NCBI RefSeq assembly: GCF_030462585.1
Contig: NZ_JASMRU010000005.1
Location: 46,589-110,588 of the forward strand
Length of the DNA: 64,000 nucleotides
DNA from: Pseudomonas sp. CAN1
GTDB lineage: Bacteria; Pseudomonadota; Gammaproteobacteria; Pseudomonadales; Pseudomonadaceae
Direction of reading: 5' to 3'
Part shown: positions 51,201-60,433 of the stretch, in pieces
How the letters are laid out: every line of letters starts with the position of its first letter
Numbering within the stretch: the first letter of the stretch is position 1
Notes under the pieces: model-generated
Seen by the model: only the letters and a program-made list of their open reading frames with translations
Databases searched by the model: none
What the model was told of the DNA's origin: nothing
Position numbers and translations under genes: made by a program

Positions 51201-51703
51201 AGAAAGGCAAGCACCTGCCCAGCGGCGGAACCAGCTGGATTCGCCCGATCGAGGCCACGGTGATCATCCACCAACTGCTCGCATGGATGAATTGCGAGGC
51301 CGGCAAGGACCTGACCTTCGGGGTGATTTCCTTCTACAAGGCGCAGGCCGAATACATCAGGCAGCAACTCGGCACGCTCGGCCACAATGACAAGCGACTG
51401 CGTATCGGCACGGTGGACTCGTTCCAGGGCATGGAATTCGACGTGGTCTTCCTGTCGACGGTGAGGACCGTGCCGCAGCCGTGGAAACCCGCTACCGATG
51501 ACCGCGAGAAACAGGCGAAATCACTGTTCGGTCACCTTTGCCTCTACAACCGCCTGAATGTCTCGATGAGCCGCCAGAAGAAACTGCTCGTGGTGGTCGG
51601 CGACCCGAGCCTGCTGGAAGGCGACCTTGCAGCCGAGTTCATTCCCGGGCTCGTTGACTTCCATAAGCTCTGCCGCGAACAAGGAGTCGTGCTGGAATGT
51701 TGA
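48248..51703 (+). CDS. SF1 helicase, UPF1/DNA2-like (COG1112 type) (system gene 11)
   Basis: 1151 residues. About 500 N-terminal residues are of unassigned, partly beta-rich fold. The motor core then follows: Walker A 'QGPPGTGKTT' (508-515), Walker B 'YVIVDEAARVS' (D846, E847), 'ILVGDHRQLPH' (motif III), 'TLDRQYRMH' (IV), 'GTVDSFQGMEFDVV' (V) and 'YNRLNVSMSRQKKLLVVVGD' (VI). This set is that of UPF1-like SF1B helicases acting 5' to 3' on RNA or DNA. Similar helicases occur in several antiviral systems. No nuclease motif was seen. Overlaps the kinase gene by ATGA and the next gene by seven bases. Confidence 0.9.
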   Translation: MKFQDIPADILSIRVRLADHCTHDWRDQAVYSIENDLSRPDEFDLRLKDAMIAVQTVTAIDNRRLNAELAIGRALLAQLANRAADGSMELQIAFFSGPCLEMGELEIGVDEYAEKAMAGLERRRKGLKGEPLYKLLERHFCFRQGDSDFFFLTAGPAIDEILKLDPVQEEEAAAGGDDIDLAPVPESLAGQDAMPSDTQPARSEQPTRSNSFCISGDGLRFVATETPLPQGKSIFLTTRLTKARKRPDRALRLVRGKLHFAEWSRTGHIRLLAKAQMTALTQTHVSYLRKWDEFGDLEGELLLEKARQVGVLHVAGTVENRDGTVTVRVTQASEAALKALDKGQVGELRSVEELPDYLLDPALLFKDFASGIERSAENPPSSPQDEPQDSPKHYVVIEFDKTSNTLRLKTERLPEKSGMLILSLAGEVTQIKRRLVARRLILEGRAANPQLGPLVEEKGVITQTRTPSPVEPLTAFVLNKVFKNTPTPKQLDAIKRALETPDIALIQGPPGTGKTTVIAAILERLNEMADKRGATIKGQVLLTGFQHDAVENMIERLSLNSLPVPKFGKRANAATENASFFEEQLDGWCGKLATELRERNPQIAEIEQETEIRHLYLQYIQTPTRVLGARLAGRIAALGIAVLGEERVRQAENLQKKLCLEEKLNDANHQWLDVVRRLRCQPESFADDGPERAADVLADLSDTLDSEDLALLDDASLWRNENGLPTFLQRLVALKKKLLARFSAPPVFRIEKTNDEIVALAGFAIEQIKLKGYSGRDRKSAALAEFLAQLDNNPRAMLEAVSDYSFAFAATCQQSVNRSMQFQKGIRGGDTNLNQQQLEYEYVIVDEAARVSPRDLMVPMAQGRRIILVGDHRQLPHIIDDEVARRMEAGENGPSETDWLKKSMFHYLFSERLKTLEDGDKITRRVTLDRQYRMHELLGDFISRNFYERFDPSEKFGSGRPAVDFAHALPDTGGKPAAWLAVPVEKGKHLPSGGTSWIRPIEATVIIHQLLAWMNCEAGKDLTFGVISFYKAQAEYIRQQLGTLGHNDKRLRIGTVDSFQGMEFDVVFLSTVRTVPQPWKPATDDREKQAKSLFGHLCLYNRLNVSMSRQKKLLVVVGDPSLLEGDLAAEFIPGLVDFHKLCREQGVVLEC

Positions 51704-53637
51704 AACTTCTGGATTACGGCAAACCTGATCCCTTCGGGGCAACCGTCGGTCGACGCCGCAATCTGTCCTGGCCCGTCGACGTTTACCGGATCACCCTGCC
51801 GAAGCCTGACGAAGATGGCCTGAATCTGAACCCGTTCGAGCAGGTCATCCTCAGCCTGCTTGCCCTGGGAAATATGACATCACAGGCATTGGCCGAGGAA
51901 ACGTGCATTCCACGCGACCTGGTCGAAAGCATCCTGTTGCGCCTCCGGGACAAAGGGTTGATCGACGATTTCAACGTTACCCTCGACGCGTCCGGCAACA
52001 ACGGTGAAAGCCAGGTCGGCACCCCCGCGTTCGTTACCGCGCTGCTGTTTCGCGAACTCGTCAGCGGGCAGGTCCTGCCCTTCATGCAGTTGCTGGAACG
52101 GCAGCCGTTGCGCAAACAGGAACAGAAGCAGGCCGCCTACAAGATCTGCGCTCTCGCTGCCGGGCAAACGCCGCCCACCCAGCGGGATGTGATCAACGTA
52201 GCGCGAGCGATGCAAAGAAGGGCCGCGGTGTTCGGGAAAGCGGAGCGAACGCCTGCACTGCACAAGATCATGATCGTCGACCAGCCAGAACGGTATTACC
52301 TGGACTGCCCTATCGCCATTCAGAAAAGCGACGGCGAATTCCGTATCGCAGATCCCTTCGGCAACGGGTTTTCACTGGTGCTCGAACGGGCATTCGAACA
52401 ATTGCTCGAACAGGATGAATACGCAGCGAATTGGCTAGGCAAGTGGAAAGCCTCACTGAGCCAGCCGCGCTTGCCATCCCAGGATCCCCGTGAAAAAGAA
52501 CCGTTCGACACGCCTTTTAACCAGCAGCAATACCCCAAGCTCATCAGCAACTTGCGGCTGCTACCGAACGCCTCGTTCCGCTCGATCGCCCAGCTCTATG
52601 CCGCCGTGGAGTGGTCATTGTTCTACGCCTGTGCGAAGCGCCCCTTCGAAGGTGATATCGAGCGCTTGAGATTCACCCCGCAGGCGGAGCACGCGCAACT
52701 GCTTGGCCGGGCGGCCAGCGAGTTCGGACTGTTACCACCGGCATCCGGTTTCAGGCCTGTCCGCGAGGGCAAGCTGCGGGACTTCCAAGAGGGAAAGGCA
52801 GAGCTGGAAACGCTGCTCGCCCTGAGCATCCTTCGCGCGCAGGACGATGGTTCTCATCCCTTGCGGCGCCTGGCCGCGCGCGATCCCGCACTGATCAGCC
52901 ACCTGCTCGAAATCAAGAAGGCGCGCGACGAAAAGGGGCATGGCAAAGGCAGTGCCGACGCCCCGGAATCGGAGTTGCTGGCAGAACCGCTGGTGCGCGA
53001 GATCATCGAGATCATGCTGCCGGAAGTGACCCTCACCCGCGAGCCGACCGCCAGCAGCAACCCTGACGCCTACGCGGACGTGTTGCTGGATGCCCGCGCG
53101 AGCATCCAGGACGAGTTCAGCTTCGGCGCATTCAATCGCCTCGGGGCGAACGTGAAGGAGCGGCTCGTTCATGCGGAACGGGTCTTCCTGTCCTGCCAAG
53201 AAGGAGATGATGCCCTGGCGTTCGTCCGCGACCTCTATGCGGCAATGCAGTCCGTGCTCGAGCTGTCGCTGAATCGTTGGCTGCCACCTGACATCACAGA
53301 CTCACTGCTGATCGAGGCAGCGCAAGGCAGGGCCATCGAGTCCGGCTTGTGCCAGCGACTGCCGGAAAGCCTGCGCACCGTCAGGGCTTCGGCTGTACGC
53401 CAGACGCTGCAGGGCAGCGGCCAGTCGCTCGGGGCCTGCGTGATCGCCTTCCTGCTGATGGCTGACGAGCAGACTCTCAAGTCGGTTGCGGCGACACAAC
53501 CGTCCTTTGTCGACGATTTAGCCGCGCTCATCGTCAGACGCGGACACGGTAATGAGCCACTGCCATTAGCAAGCACGGATGTCGCGAAGCTGCGCAAAGC
53601 ATCGTACAAAATTATCAAAGCACTGATCGAGGTTTAG
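51697..53637 (+). CDS. Hypothetical protein with N-terminal winged helix (system gene 12)
   Basis: 646 residues, family not recognised. Residues about 45-95 ('NPFEQVILSLLALGNMTSQALAEETCIPRDLVESILLRLRDKGLIDDF') look like a winged helix-turn-helix. The rest is mixed alpha/beta then mostly helical, without catalytic motifs I know. It sits between the helicase (seven-base overlap) and the McrB-like gene (gap of three bases), an arrangement suggesting a DNA- or RNA-binding adaptor for one of these motors. That role is inferred from position only. Confidence 0.75.
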   Translation: MLKLLDYGKPDPFGATVGRRRNLSWPVDVYRITLPKPDEDGLNLNPFEQVILSLLALGNMTSQALAEETCIPRDLVESILLRLRDKGLIDDFNVTLDASGNNGESQVGTPAFVTALLFRELVSGQVLPFMQLLERQPLRKQEQKQAAYKICALAAGQTPPTQRDVINVARAMQRRAAVFGKAERTPALHKIMIVDQPERYYLDCPIAIQKSDGEFRIADPFGNGFSLVLERAFEQLLEQDEYAANWLGKWKASLSQPRLPSQDPREKEPFDTPFNQQQYPKLISNLRLLPNASFRSIAQLYAAVEWSLFYACAKRPFEGDIERLRFTPQAEHAQLLGRAASEFGLLPPASGFRPVREGKLRDFQEGKAELETLLALSILRAQDDGSHPLRRLAARDPALISHLLEIKKARDEKGHGKGSADAPESELLAEPLVREIIEIMLPEVTLTREPTASSNPDAYADVLLDARASIQDEFSFGAFNRLGANVKERLVHAERVFLSCQEGDDALAFVRDLYAAMQSVLELSLNRWLPPDITDSLLIEAAQGRAIESGLCQRLPESLRTVRASAVRQTLQGSGQSLGACVIAFLLMADEQTLKSVAATQPSFVDDLAALIVRRGHGNEPLPLASTDVAKLRKASYKIIKALIEV

Positions 53638-53640
53638 GAA

Positions 53641-56202
53641 ATGGAGCACCCCGACAATAGGGAAGACGTCGCGAAGCAGGATGCTGCCGCGCAGTTGCTG
53701 CGCGACACCGAGATCGCGCTCCGCGAGGCCATTGCCAAGAGCCAGCACGCCGTGGAGGAAGATAAACAGCGGATAGCTGCCGAGCGCGAGGCCCTCGCCA
53801 GAAAGGCCGCCGAACTCAGCCGGCGCGAAGATCAGCTCAAGGTCGCCGAACAGCAACGCGCTGCGGGCCATGACGAAGAGCGCGCCGCCTTGAATGCGGA
53901 GTTGCGCCAGAAGCGCGCCGAAGGCGAGCGCCGGATTTCGGAAATCCGGGAGCAGCAGCTATCGGCTCTGGAAGAGGAACTTGCCAATCTTCGGGCCAGG
54001 CGCCTGTCGGAAGTGTCGGCCGCCGGCGACGCCGAGCGCGAGCGCATGCGAGACGAACTGAACAAGCAGCGTGAGGCCTGGACGAAACAACAAGACGACG
54101 CCCGCGCACGACTGGATGCAGAGCTGTCCGAGTTGGCGAAACAGAAGGGTGCATTGTCCGCCATGCAGAGCGAAGTCCACGGGCGTGCGATGGAACTGGA
54201 AGCCGCCGAGCGCAACCTGGAACGCAAGGAACAGCGGCTCGAACAGCAATCCAGGCGACGTAGCGAGCAATTCGCCGATGAGCTTGAGACCAACCTGGAG
54301 GAAGCGCGTCGGTCACTGGAAATGCAGAAGCAGTCCTGCATCGAGGACAACCGGCGCCTGCGTGAAACCCTTGCCATACAGGCCGACCTGCTGGGCGTCT
54401 TCGAGCAGTTGAAGCGCCAGCTCGGGGACAAGGACCCGTCCGAGATCCTGCGAGACCTGAACAGCCAGACCGATGAACTGAAGCGCCTGCGCGAAGAGCT
54501 CGCCAATCGGCCCACCGAGGAGATGCGTGACAGAACCCGCGCACTCGAAAACGAAACCAAGGCGCACAAGGCACGGGCGGATGAACTTGCCCGACAGATC
54601 GCGAGCAAGGAAACGGAGTATGAGCAGGTCGGCCAGCTACGCCGAAAGAACTCCGAGCTCACCGCAGAAAACCAGTCCTTGATGCAGAAGGCCTCAATCT
54701 TCGAAGGCGCGGCAGAAGAAGCGCAAGTCGAACTCAAGCGTCTGCGGGCCGCCTATGAACGCCCTGCCGAGGTCGAGGCGCGGCACAAGGAAATCGAACG
54801 GCCGCATTTCGCCGTGGACAGGGCCAGGCTGCCGGTGAAGGCGGAAATCGACGAGCTGACCTGGCTCAAAGGTATCGGCAATGCGTGCAGCCACTACGGC
54901 CTGAGTTTCAACCCACGGATCCTCAATGCCTTCCACACGGCGCTCAAGACCGCCGAGTGGTCGCCCCTGACCGTTCTCTCGGGCGTCTCCGGCACCGGCA
55001 AGTCCGAACTGCCCCGCCTCTACGCTCACTTCGGCGGCATTTTCTTCGAACCGCTGTCGGTCCAGCCGAACTGGGACTCGCAGGAATCCATGCTCGGCTT
55101 CTTCAACTCGATCGACAACAAGTTCGACGCCCAACCGGTGCTGAACTTCCTCGCGCAGAGCCAGAAGCCCTGGAGCGAGGACTATCCCGGCTTATCCGAG
55201 GCCGTGTGCCTGGTCCTGCTCGACGAGATGAACCTCGCCCATCCAGAACTGTATTTTGCCGAGTTCCTGAGCAAGCTCGAGCTGCGCCGTGGCAGGAAGG
55301 GCAACGACGTGCCCTGCCTGCCGGTGAAGGTCGGCGCGGGCATGCCACCCTACAAACTGCCGCTTGGCCGGAACGTGCTGTGGGCAGGAACGATGAACCA
55401 GGATGAAACCACCAAGTCTCTTTCCGACAAGGTGCTGGACCGCTCTATCATCGTCAATTTCCCGCGGCCGACCGAATTGAAACGCCGCCTGAGACTGCAG
55501 CCGCTCGATGACAGGAATCGCGGCCCAGCACTGCACAGGGAAGCCTGGAATAAGTGGCTGGCACAAGGCAGCAGCTTCACGGAAGACGAAGTCAAACCTT
55601 TCATGGCTTTCATCGAGACATTGAACGGAGCGCTTTCCGTGTCCGGTCGGGCACTTGGCCATCGGGTATGGCAATCCATCGAGTACTACATGGCCAACTA
55701 CCCGGAGGTCCGGGCGGCCAAGGAGGCCAGGGACGACAAGGACACTTCCCGGCTTGCCCACGCGATGCATACGGCGTTCGAAGACCAGCTGGTGCAAAAG
55801 GTCATGCCCAAGCTGCGTGGCATCGACACTCGCGGCAAGAGCAAGACGGACTGCCTCGACAAGATCCGCCACCAGTTGGGCACGGGCATCGCTGGCCGTC
55901 CTTTCAACCTCACCGAGGACTTCGATATTGCCTGCGAACTGGGCTACGGCCAGTTCATCTGGCAATCGGCGAACTATCTCAACGCGTCTGATTCACCAAC
56001 GGCGCTGGAACACGACGCCCACTCCGCCATTCCGACCTCGAACACCATGGAAGAACCGCCGGCTCTGTTCAACAGAGGCCTGACCGATCCGGACGAGCGC
56101 CGCAGGGTCTGGAACCTGAAGTCCCCGGAGAACCGAAATGAACTGCGCAGGACGTTGGAGGAAAACGCCCGGAAAGGGAGAATCGCCGACCATGACAAGT
56201 GA
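53641..56202 (+). CDS. McrB-like AAA+ GTPase/ATPase with long N-terminal coiled coil (system gene 13)
   Basis: 853 residues. Residues about 10-385 are an unbroken, charged, heptad-rich coiled coil. The AAA+ core follows: Walker A G448-VSGTGKS-455, 'EPLSVQPNWDSQESMLGFFN' (typical McrB loop), Walker B 'VLLDEMNLAHPELYF' (D528, E529) and the McrB signature 'AGTMNQDE' (T584-E589) with 'DRSIIVNFP'. McrB proteins form hexamers that drive a partner nuclease. Here the partner would be the DUF2357-like protein encoded next, whose start overlaps this stop by eleven bases. Confidence 0.88.
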   Translation: MEHPDNREDVAKQDAAAQLLRDTEIALREAIAKSQHAVEEDKQRIAAEREALARKAAELSRREDQLKVAEQQRAAGHDEERAALNAELRQKRAEGERRISEIREQQLSALEEELANLRARRLSEVSAAGDAERERMRDELNKQREAWTKQQDDARARLDAELSELAKQKGALSAMQSEVHGRAMELEAAERNLERKEQRLEQQSRRRSEQFADELETNLEEARRSLEMQKQSCIEDNRRLRETLAIQADLLGVFEQLKRQLGDKDPSEILRDLNSQTDELKRLREELANRPTEEMRDRTRALENETKAHKARADELARQIASKETEYEQVGQLRRKNSELTAENQSLMQKASIFEGAAEEAQVELKRLRAAYERPAEVEARHKEIERPHFAVDRARLPVKAEIDELTWLKGIGNACSHYGLSFNPRILNAFHTALKTAEWSPLTVLSGVSGTGKSELPRLYAHFGGIFFEPLSVQPNWDSQESMLGFFNSIDNKFDAQPVLNFLAQSQKPWSEDYPGLSEAVCLVLLDEMNLAHPELYFAEFLSKLELRRGRKGNDVPCLPVKVGAGMPPYKLPLGRNVLWAGTMNQDETTKSLSDKVLDRSIIVNFPRPTELKRRLRLQPLDDRNRGPALHREAWNKWLAQGSSFTEDEVKPFMAFIETLNGALSVSGRALGHRVWQSIEYYMANYPEVRAAKEARDDKDTSRLAHAMHTAFEDQLVQKVMPKLRGIDTRGKSKTDCLDKIRHQLGTGIAGRPFNLTEDFDIACELGYGQFIWQSANYLNASDSPTALEHDAHSAIPTSNTMEEPPALFNRGLTDPDERRRVWNLKSPENRNELRRTLEENARKGRIADHDK

Positions 56203-59200
56203 ACACCTGCCGAGCCTTGATTCCGTGCGCCGCAACGTGCCAGAAGACAGCGCCGCCATCAGCGAGGTTCTCGAGCAGTCGGACTGGTTCTGCCATGCCG
56301 TCGACTTCGACCCGAAGAGCGGGCAGGCCCTGCCGCAATCGCTATCGGTGTTTTTGGCCAGGATCGCCGGGTACTCTCCGCCCAAGGCAGGATACCCGTG
56401 CCGCGACCGCCTCTGGCGCATCACCGAGCACTGCCGCACAGCGGTGGATCGGCTTGTCCGGGGCCTCAACGAGGCGCCTCGCCGGGAGCAAGCGCTACTG
56501 CCCGCTCATGCAGTGCGCGAACTGGACGCCACCAGCTTCATCAAGCTCAGCAATCGTCCCGGGCGCAACCTGCGGGAAAAGCTCGCAGGCAACCCCTATC
56601 TGCAAGGTGTTCGCCGGTTCCAGTCCGTCGACCAGCCGGAGAACCGCCTTTTCAAGGCATGCGTGGTGCGTCTTGCGCAACACCTGGAACTGCGTGGTGA
56701 CAGCCATGGGCAACAGGACGACCTGCTGTTGACGATCCTGTCCTGGCTACGCTCCGGTGAAGCGCGGGACATCGGCCGATGGGAGAACCTGCCGCCAAAC
56801 AACACGCTCTTGTCACATCGCGATTACCGACGTGTGTGGGACGCCTGGCGTTGGCTGCAAACCCTGGAAGATGACACCGCTCGCGACCTGTCCGAGGTCC
56901 ACACGCGCCGCCAGACCAGACATCGCTGGATCACCCACAGTCGGATATGGAGCGAGGGACGTCACTGCCTGGCAGACATGCCGGTTTTCTTCGATTTCGA
57001 TACCTTCGAGATCCGTCCCTGGTTCAACAGCGTCGCGATGCAATCGGCGCCGGAAAAGATCAAGCGCGACACCATGATCGAAATCCGGACACCGGTGTGC
57101 GTCGATCTGGCGACTTCACTCCCACGCTATGCCGCGGGTAAAACGGCCAGACACCTGCCTGGTTCTTTCCTATGGCAACAATGGCAAGGCGAGAACACCG
57201 AAGTAGCACTTGACCTATTCACCTCTGACGCGATTTATCGGCATCCACAGGTGACGACCCTGTTCCCGGCGGATCTGTTCTTCTCCAAAGCCACTCCCGA
57301 GCATCTGGACCGCGCTGCACGCGCCTTCACCTCCAGGCTGCACGAGGTTTTCAGGAACGACACGCTGATCTGGCTCGTGCCCGATGCCCTCAATGATTTC
57401 GAACTCGACGTTACCCGGCGCCATCTCAACGCTCGCTTCCAGGACGCGGTGCCGCTCCCACGCAGTATTGCCGCCGCTGTTCAGCGAGTGGACTACTCGA
57501 AAGTGAATACTGGCTTTCCGATAGTCGTGATCGACAACGTCGGCGGCAAAACCTGCGTCACAAAACTGGTCGCCAGGTTCGACCCGACGCTCAAGGACAA
57601 GCTCCCGGAAACGAGAGGTTTCTACTGGGAGCGGCATCCTTCGGTGATCATTTCCGACACCCCTGCGCAGGAGTCGGAACCCGGCTGCGCTATTACGTCC
57701 ATCGACGACCAGGACCTATGGCACCCGCCGACTATCGCGGCCAGGCCGCCCGCCCTCGACACCTCGATGCTGAAACAGGACCCGCGCATCGGCGGCTTCG
57801 CCTTCTCCATCAACTTGACGGAAAGCCCGGTATCCGGAGGCCTTCATTTTCATGCGCTGCAACAGCGTGCCGGAGAGATCCCCCTGTGGCGCGACCAGAT
57901 ACCTGAACTGACGATCAAGGTGTTCAAGGACGGACATCTTCAGCGCTTCCAGCTTGTATCCCGCGGTACGACGGTCACACCGATCCGTGGCAGGCCGGTC
58001 AGCATCGACGTAAAGGAAGATTTCACCCTCCCGGCGGGGAAGACGTTCTACCAGTTCCCGCTCTTCCTTGGCGACAGCAGAGAAGACCTCGGCTACTCGG
58101 CCCGCCTGGACTCCTCCGCGTTTCCACTGAAAGAAAGTGTCGACTGTGCGCTCCACCTGACCTTCGAATACGGTGCCGACGATCCCTATCAACTGACTTT
58201 CATGCCACGCAATGGCGCCTTTGCGCACGTGCGAGCCACGTGGCGACGTACCAAGGAACAGGTCGTCACCGACGCCCCCGCCCCGGAGTACCCCGCTCCG
58301 ATGGCCTGGGCCGATCTGCGCCATTTGCCAAAACCCGGCAGCAGTGAAACCACTGACCTGCTCGACTGGATAACCCGCGCGATCGCGCGACTGGACCAGG
58401 ATATCTACATACGCCCCAGAGCCAGGACGAAGGCCGTGATCAGCATGGAATGGCGCCCTGACAAGAACGGCGGCTATTTCACTTTCGCCACCACCAGCAC
58501 CACTCAAGAACGCGTGTTCGTTCATCAGAAAAATATCCTGGACGGACATGCGTACACGGACTTCAGCGTGGGCAACAGCATTTCATTCGAACGCCACGAA
58601 CAGGACGGCAAGAGCTATGGCCGCCAGATCGCAGGCGAGCATCACGAGGAAGTGGAACGACTGAAGCGGTTCGACGAAACGACCAGCAGGAACCTCGTTA
58701 CCCAAATCCGCAAATCCCTGTATTACCCCGTCATCCAGACATGGCGCGATGGTCGCTCCATCGACGACGTGGACTGCCCCAGCGTGTTTGCCGAAGCAGC
58801 CCGCCCCCATATTGACTATCTCGTTTCACTGCTGGAGGAGGACGATCTTCCAGCATCGGTGAAAAACGTGATTCTCGTGTTGATGTGTTGCATGCACAAA
58901 GACGCCCCAAGTGCCTTCATCCAGCGCCTAGCCGGGGAACTCGAGAAGGGCAGCATTCGCAACCCGCAAGCCATTGGCTTCGCGCTGGGACGCCTGGATG
59001 AACCCTGGCAGCGATCCCTTTTCTCAGGCCTCATGCGAGACATCACGGAAAGCGTCCTGCGCACCTTTGCTTGCGCGATCTGGCGAGACCGGCACTTCGT
59101 TGAACAGTTCGATTCTGCGCAAATGACAATGGTGTTGACGTCCCTCAACCTGGCTTTGGGTCAAATCAATCCATGCCCTGGGAAGAAAAGTGCCAATGAC

Positions 59201-59536
59201 GACAGAGCTGCTGTCAACTGGATGCGCGCAACCACCGAGTTGCTTGAACTCCTGCTGGGTGTGCTTCGCACGCGTGAAGCCGCGGATCTGCAACTGAGGA
59301 TGCTGCTCCAGCCTCACCAACAGATAACCAAGGCCTTGACCCGCAGCGTCGAACGGGTGAGCGAGCTCGTTGCACAATCGACTGTCGTTTTGTCTTGCAG
59401 GGTACAGATCAATATCGAAAAACCCGACGGTGACCATACACCGGACCTGCTTTTTGCCCTGCGCCTGTATCTGACCGGTGACGATGGTGCGAACGCAATC
59501 CACATCACTCGAGTTTCTGACAGTCAGGACGAGTGA
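56192..59536 (+). CDS. Very large DUF2357-like protein, McrB partner (system gene 14)
   Basis: 1114 residues. The N-terminal quarter contains 'LRELAGNPYL..VRRFQSVDQPENRLFKACVVRL'-type sequence, close to DUF2357, a domain encoded beside McrB-like AAA proteins and usually followed by a PD-(D/E)xK nuclease. I could not find a convincing D...ExK site in the remaining 850 residues, which look mainly beta in the middle and helical at the end. It may be a target-recognition or scaffold subunit, or its nuclease is divergent. ATG at 56192; a longer frame from 56138 lies inside gene 13. Last gene of the operon. Confidence 0.75.
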   Translation: MTSEHLPSLDSVRRNVPEDSAAISEVLEQSDWFCHAVDFDPKSGQALPQSLSVFLARIAGYSPPKAGYPCRDRLWRITEHCRTAVDRLVRGLNEAPRREQALLPAHAVRELDATSFIKLSNRPGRNLREKLAGNPYLQGVRRFQSVDQPENRLFKACVVRLAQHLELRGDSHGQQDDLLLTILSWLRSGEARDIGRWENLPPNNTLLSHRDYRRVWDAWRWLQTLEDDTARDLSEVHTRRQTRHRWITHSRIWSEGRHCLADMPVFFDFDTFEIRPWFNSVAMQSAPEKIKRDTMIEIRTPVCVDLATSLPRYAAGKTARHLPGSFLWQQWQGENTEVALDLFTSDAIYRHPQVTTLFPADLFFSKATPEHLDRAARAFTSRLHEVFRNDTLIWLVPDALNDFELDVTRRHLNARFQDAVPLPRSIAAAVQRVDYSKVNTGFPIVVIDNVGGKTCVTKLVARFDPTLKDKLPETRGFYWERHPSVIISDTPAQESEPGCAITSIDDQDLWHPPTIAARPPALDTSMLKQDPRIGGFAFSINLTESPVSGGLHFHALQQRAGEIPLWRDQIPELTIKVFKDGHLQRFQLVSRGTTVTPIRGRPVSIDVKEDFTLPAGKTFYQFPLFLGDSREDLGYSARLDSSAFPLKESVDCALHLTFEYGADDPYQLTFMPRNGAFAHVRATWRRTKEQVVTDAPAPEYPAPMAWADLRHLPKPGSSETTDLLDWITRAIARLDQDIYIRPRARTKAVISMEWRPDKNGGYFTFATTSTTQERVFVHQKNILDGHAYTDFSVGNSISFERHEQDGKSYGRQIAGEHHEEVERLKRFDETTSRNLVTQIRKSLYYPVIQTWRDGRSIDDVDCPSVFAEAARPHIDYLVSLLEEDDLPASVKNVILVLMCCMHKDAPSAFIQRLAGELEKGSIRNPQAIGFALGRLDEPWQRSLFSGLMRDITESVLRTFACAIWRDRHFVEQFDSAQMTMVLTSLNLALGQINPCPGKKSANDDRAAVNWMRATTELLELLLGVLRTREAADLQLRMLLQPHQQITKALTRSVERVSELVAQSTVVLSCRVQINIEKPDGDHTPDLLFALRLYLTGDDGANAIHITRVSDSQDE

Positions 59537-59875
59537 TCTGCGGAAGCCTTAGCTCACTGCATGTCAGGTTTCCAAATGATCTTCGATACATTGATACCCT
59601 TGATCGACCCGAATCCACCCGCGTTCAACGGTACGATTCTCACCAGTTGCGGTGGGAATCGCAGTGCTGCGATCTTCCGCGGCTTTACCCCGCGAACCCT
59701 CGAAGCATCAAGAAGCCATTACATAAGGGTGCGTTTTATCTGATAGGCGCCACGGTTGTTTTGCGGACACGAGCGCCCCCCCTCTGACCACCCGATAATC
59801 GCCGCCCCTGAATGCTTTAAACTCGTCTTTAAATCAAAATATGTAAACCTCTCATCACGACGAGAATTCGGACGA
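59537..59875. other. Gap between the operon and the recombinase
   Basis: 339 bases with no convincing gene; small open frames here lack ribosome sites and known motifs. The last 55 bases (TTTAAATCAAAATATGTAAA and neighbours) are AT-rich and could hold a resolvase-type recombination site or the recombinase promoter. No clear terminator was seen for the 14-gene operon. Confidence 0.5.
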
Positions 59876-60433
59876 ATGAAGATTGGGTATGCACGAGTAT
59901 CACGGGATGATCAGCAGCTCGACCTTCAGCATGACGCGCTGACCGCTACCGGATGCGAGCGAATATTCAGCGACAAGATGAGTGGCGCGAAAGCATCACG
60001 CCCTGGACTCGATGAGGCGCTGGCTTTTGCCAGGCCAGGCGATGTCCTGGTTGTTTGGCGTCTTGATCGCCTGGGCCGCTCAATGTCCGAGCTACTGCGC
60101 CTCACTGCCGACCTCGAAGCCCATGGCGTGGGCCTGGAAAGCCTGAAGGAACAGATCGATACCACCAGTGCTGCCGGCAGGCTGGTGTTCCATGTGTTCG
60201 CAGCAATGGCGGAGTTCGAGAAAAACCTGATTCGAGAGCGCACATTTGCCGGCCTTGAAGCGGCACGTGCCAGAGGACGGCAAGGTGGGCGGCCTGGGGT
60301 GCCGCCAGAGACGATTGCTGCGATACAGGCCCTCGCAGGTGATCAGAGTCGTTCACCAGACGAAATATGCAAGGCGCTGAAAATCAGTCGAAGCACCCTC
60401 TACAAGTATCGCCAACAGAGCAGCGAGTCGTGA
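59876..60433 (+). CDS. Serine recombinase (resolvase/invertase family)
   Basis: 185 residues. 'MKIGYARVSRDDQQLDLQHDAL' contains the nucleophile Ser9 with the Y-x-R-V-S context, 'VWRLDRLGRSMSELL' is the conserved catalytic Arg region, and the long E helix 'AAMAEFEKNLIRERTFAGLEAARARGRQGGRPG' is followed by a helix-turn-helix ('SPDEICKALKISRSTLYKYRQQ'). Full length and apparently intact, close to Tn3-type resolvases and DNA invertases. No transposase gene is beside it. ATG at 59876 is set by conservation. Its TGA overlaps the next GTG. Confidence 0.93.
   Translation: MKIGYARVSRDDQQLDLQHDALTATGCERIFSDKMSGAKASRPGLDEALAFARPGDVLVVWRLDRLGRSMSELLRLTADLEAHGVGLESLKEQIDTTSAAGRLVFHVFAAMAEFEKNLIRERTFAGLEAARARGRQGGRPGVPPETIAAIQALAGDQSRSPDEICKALKISRSTLYKYRQQSSES

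Noticed and set aside
59533-59787. Two short frames between the operon and the recombinase
   Set aside because: No ribosome site, no recognisable motif, and they overlap each other in different frames.
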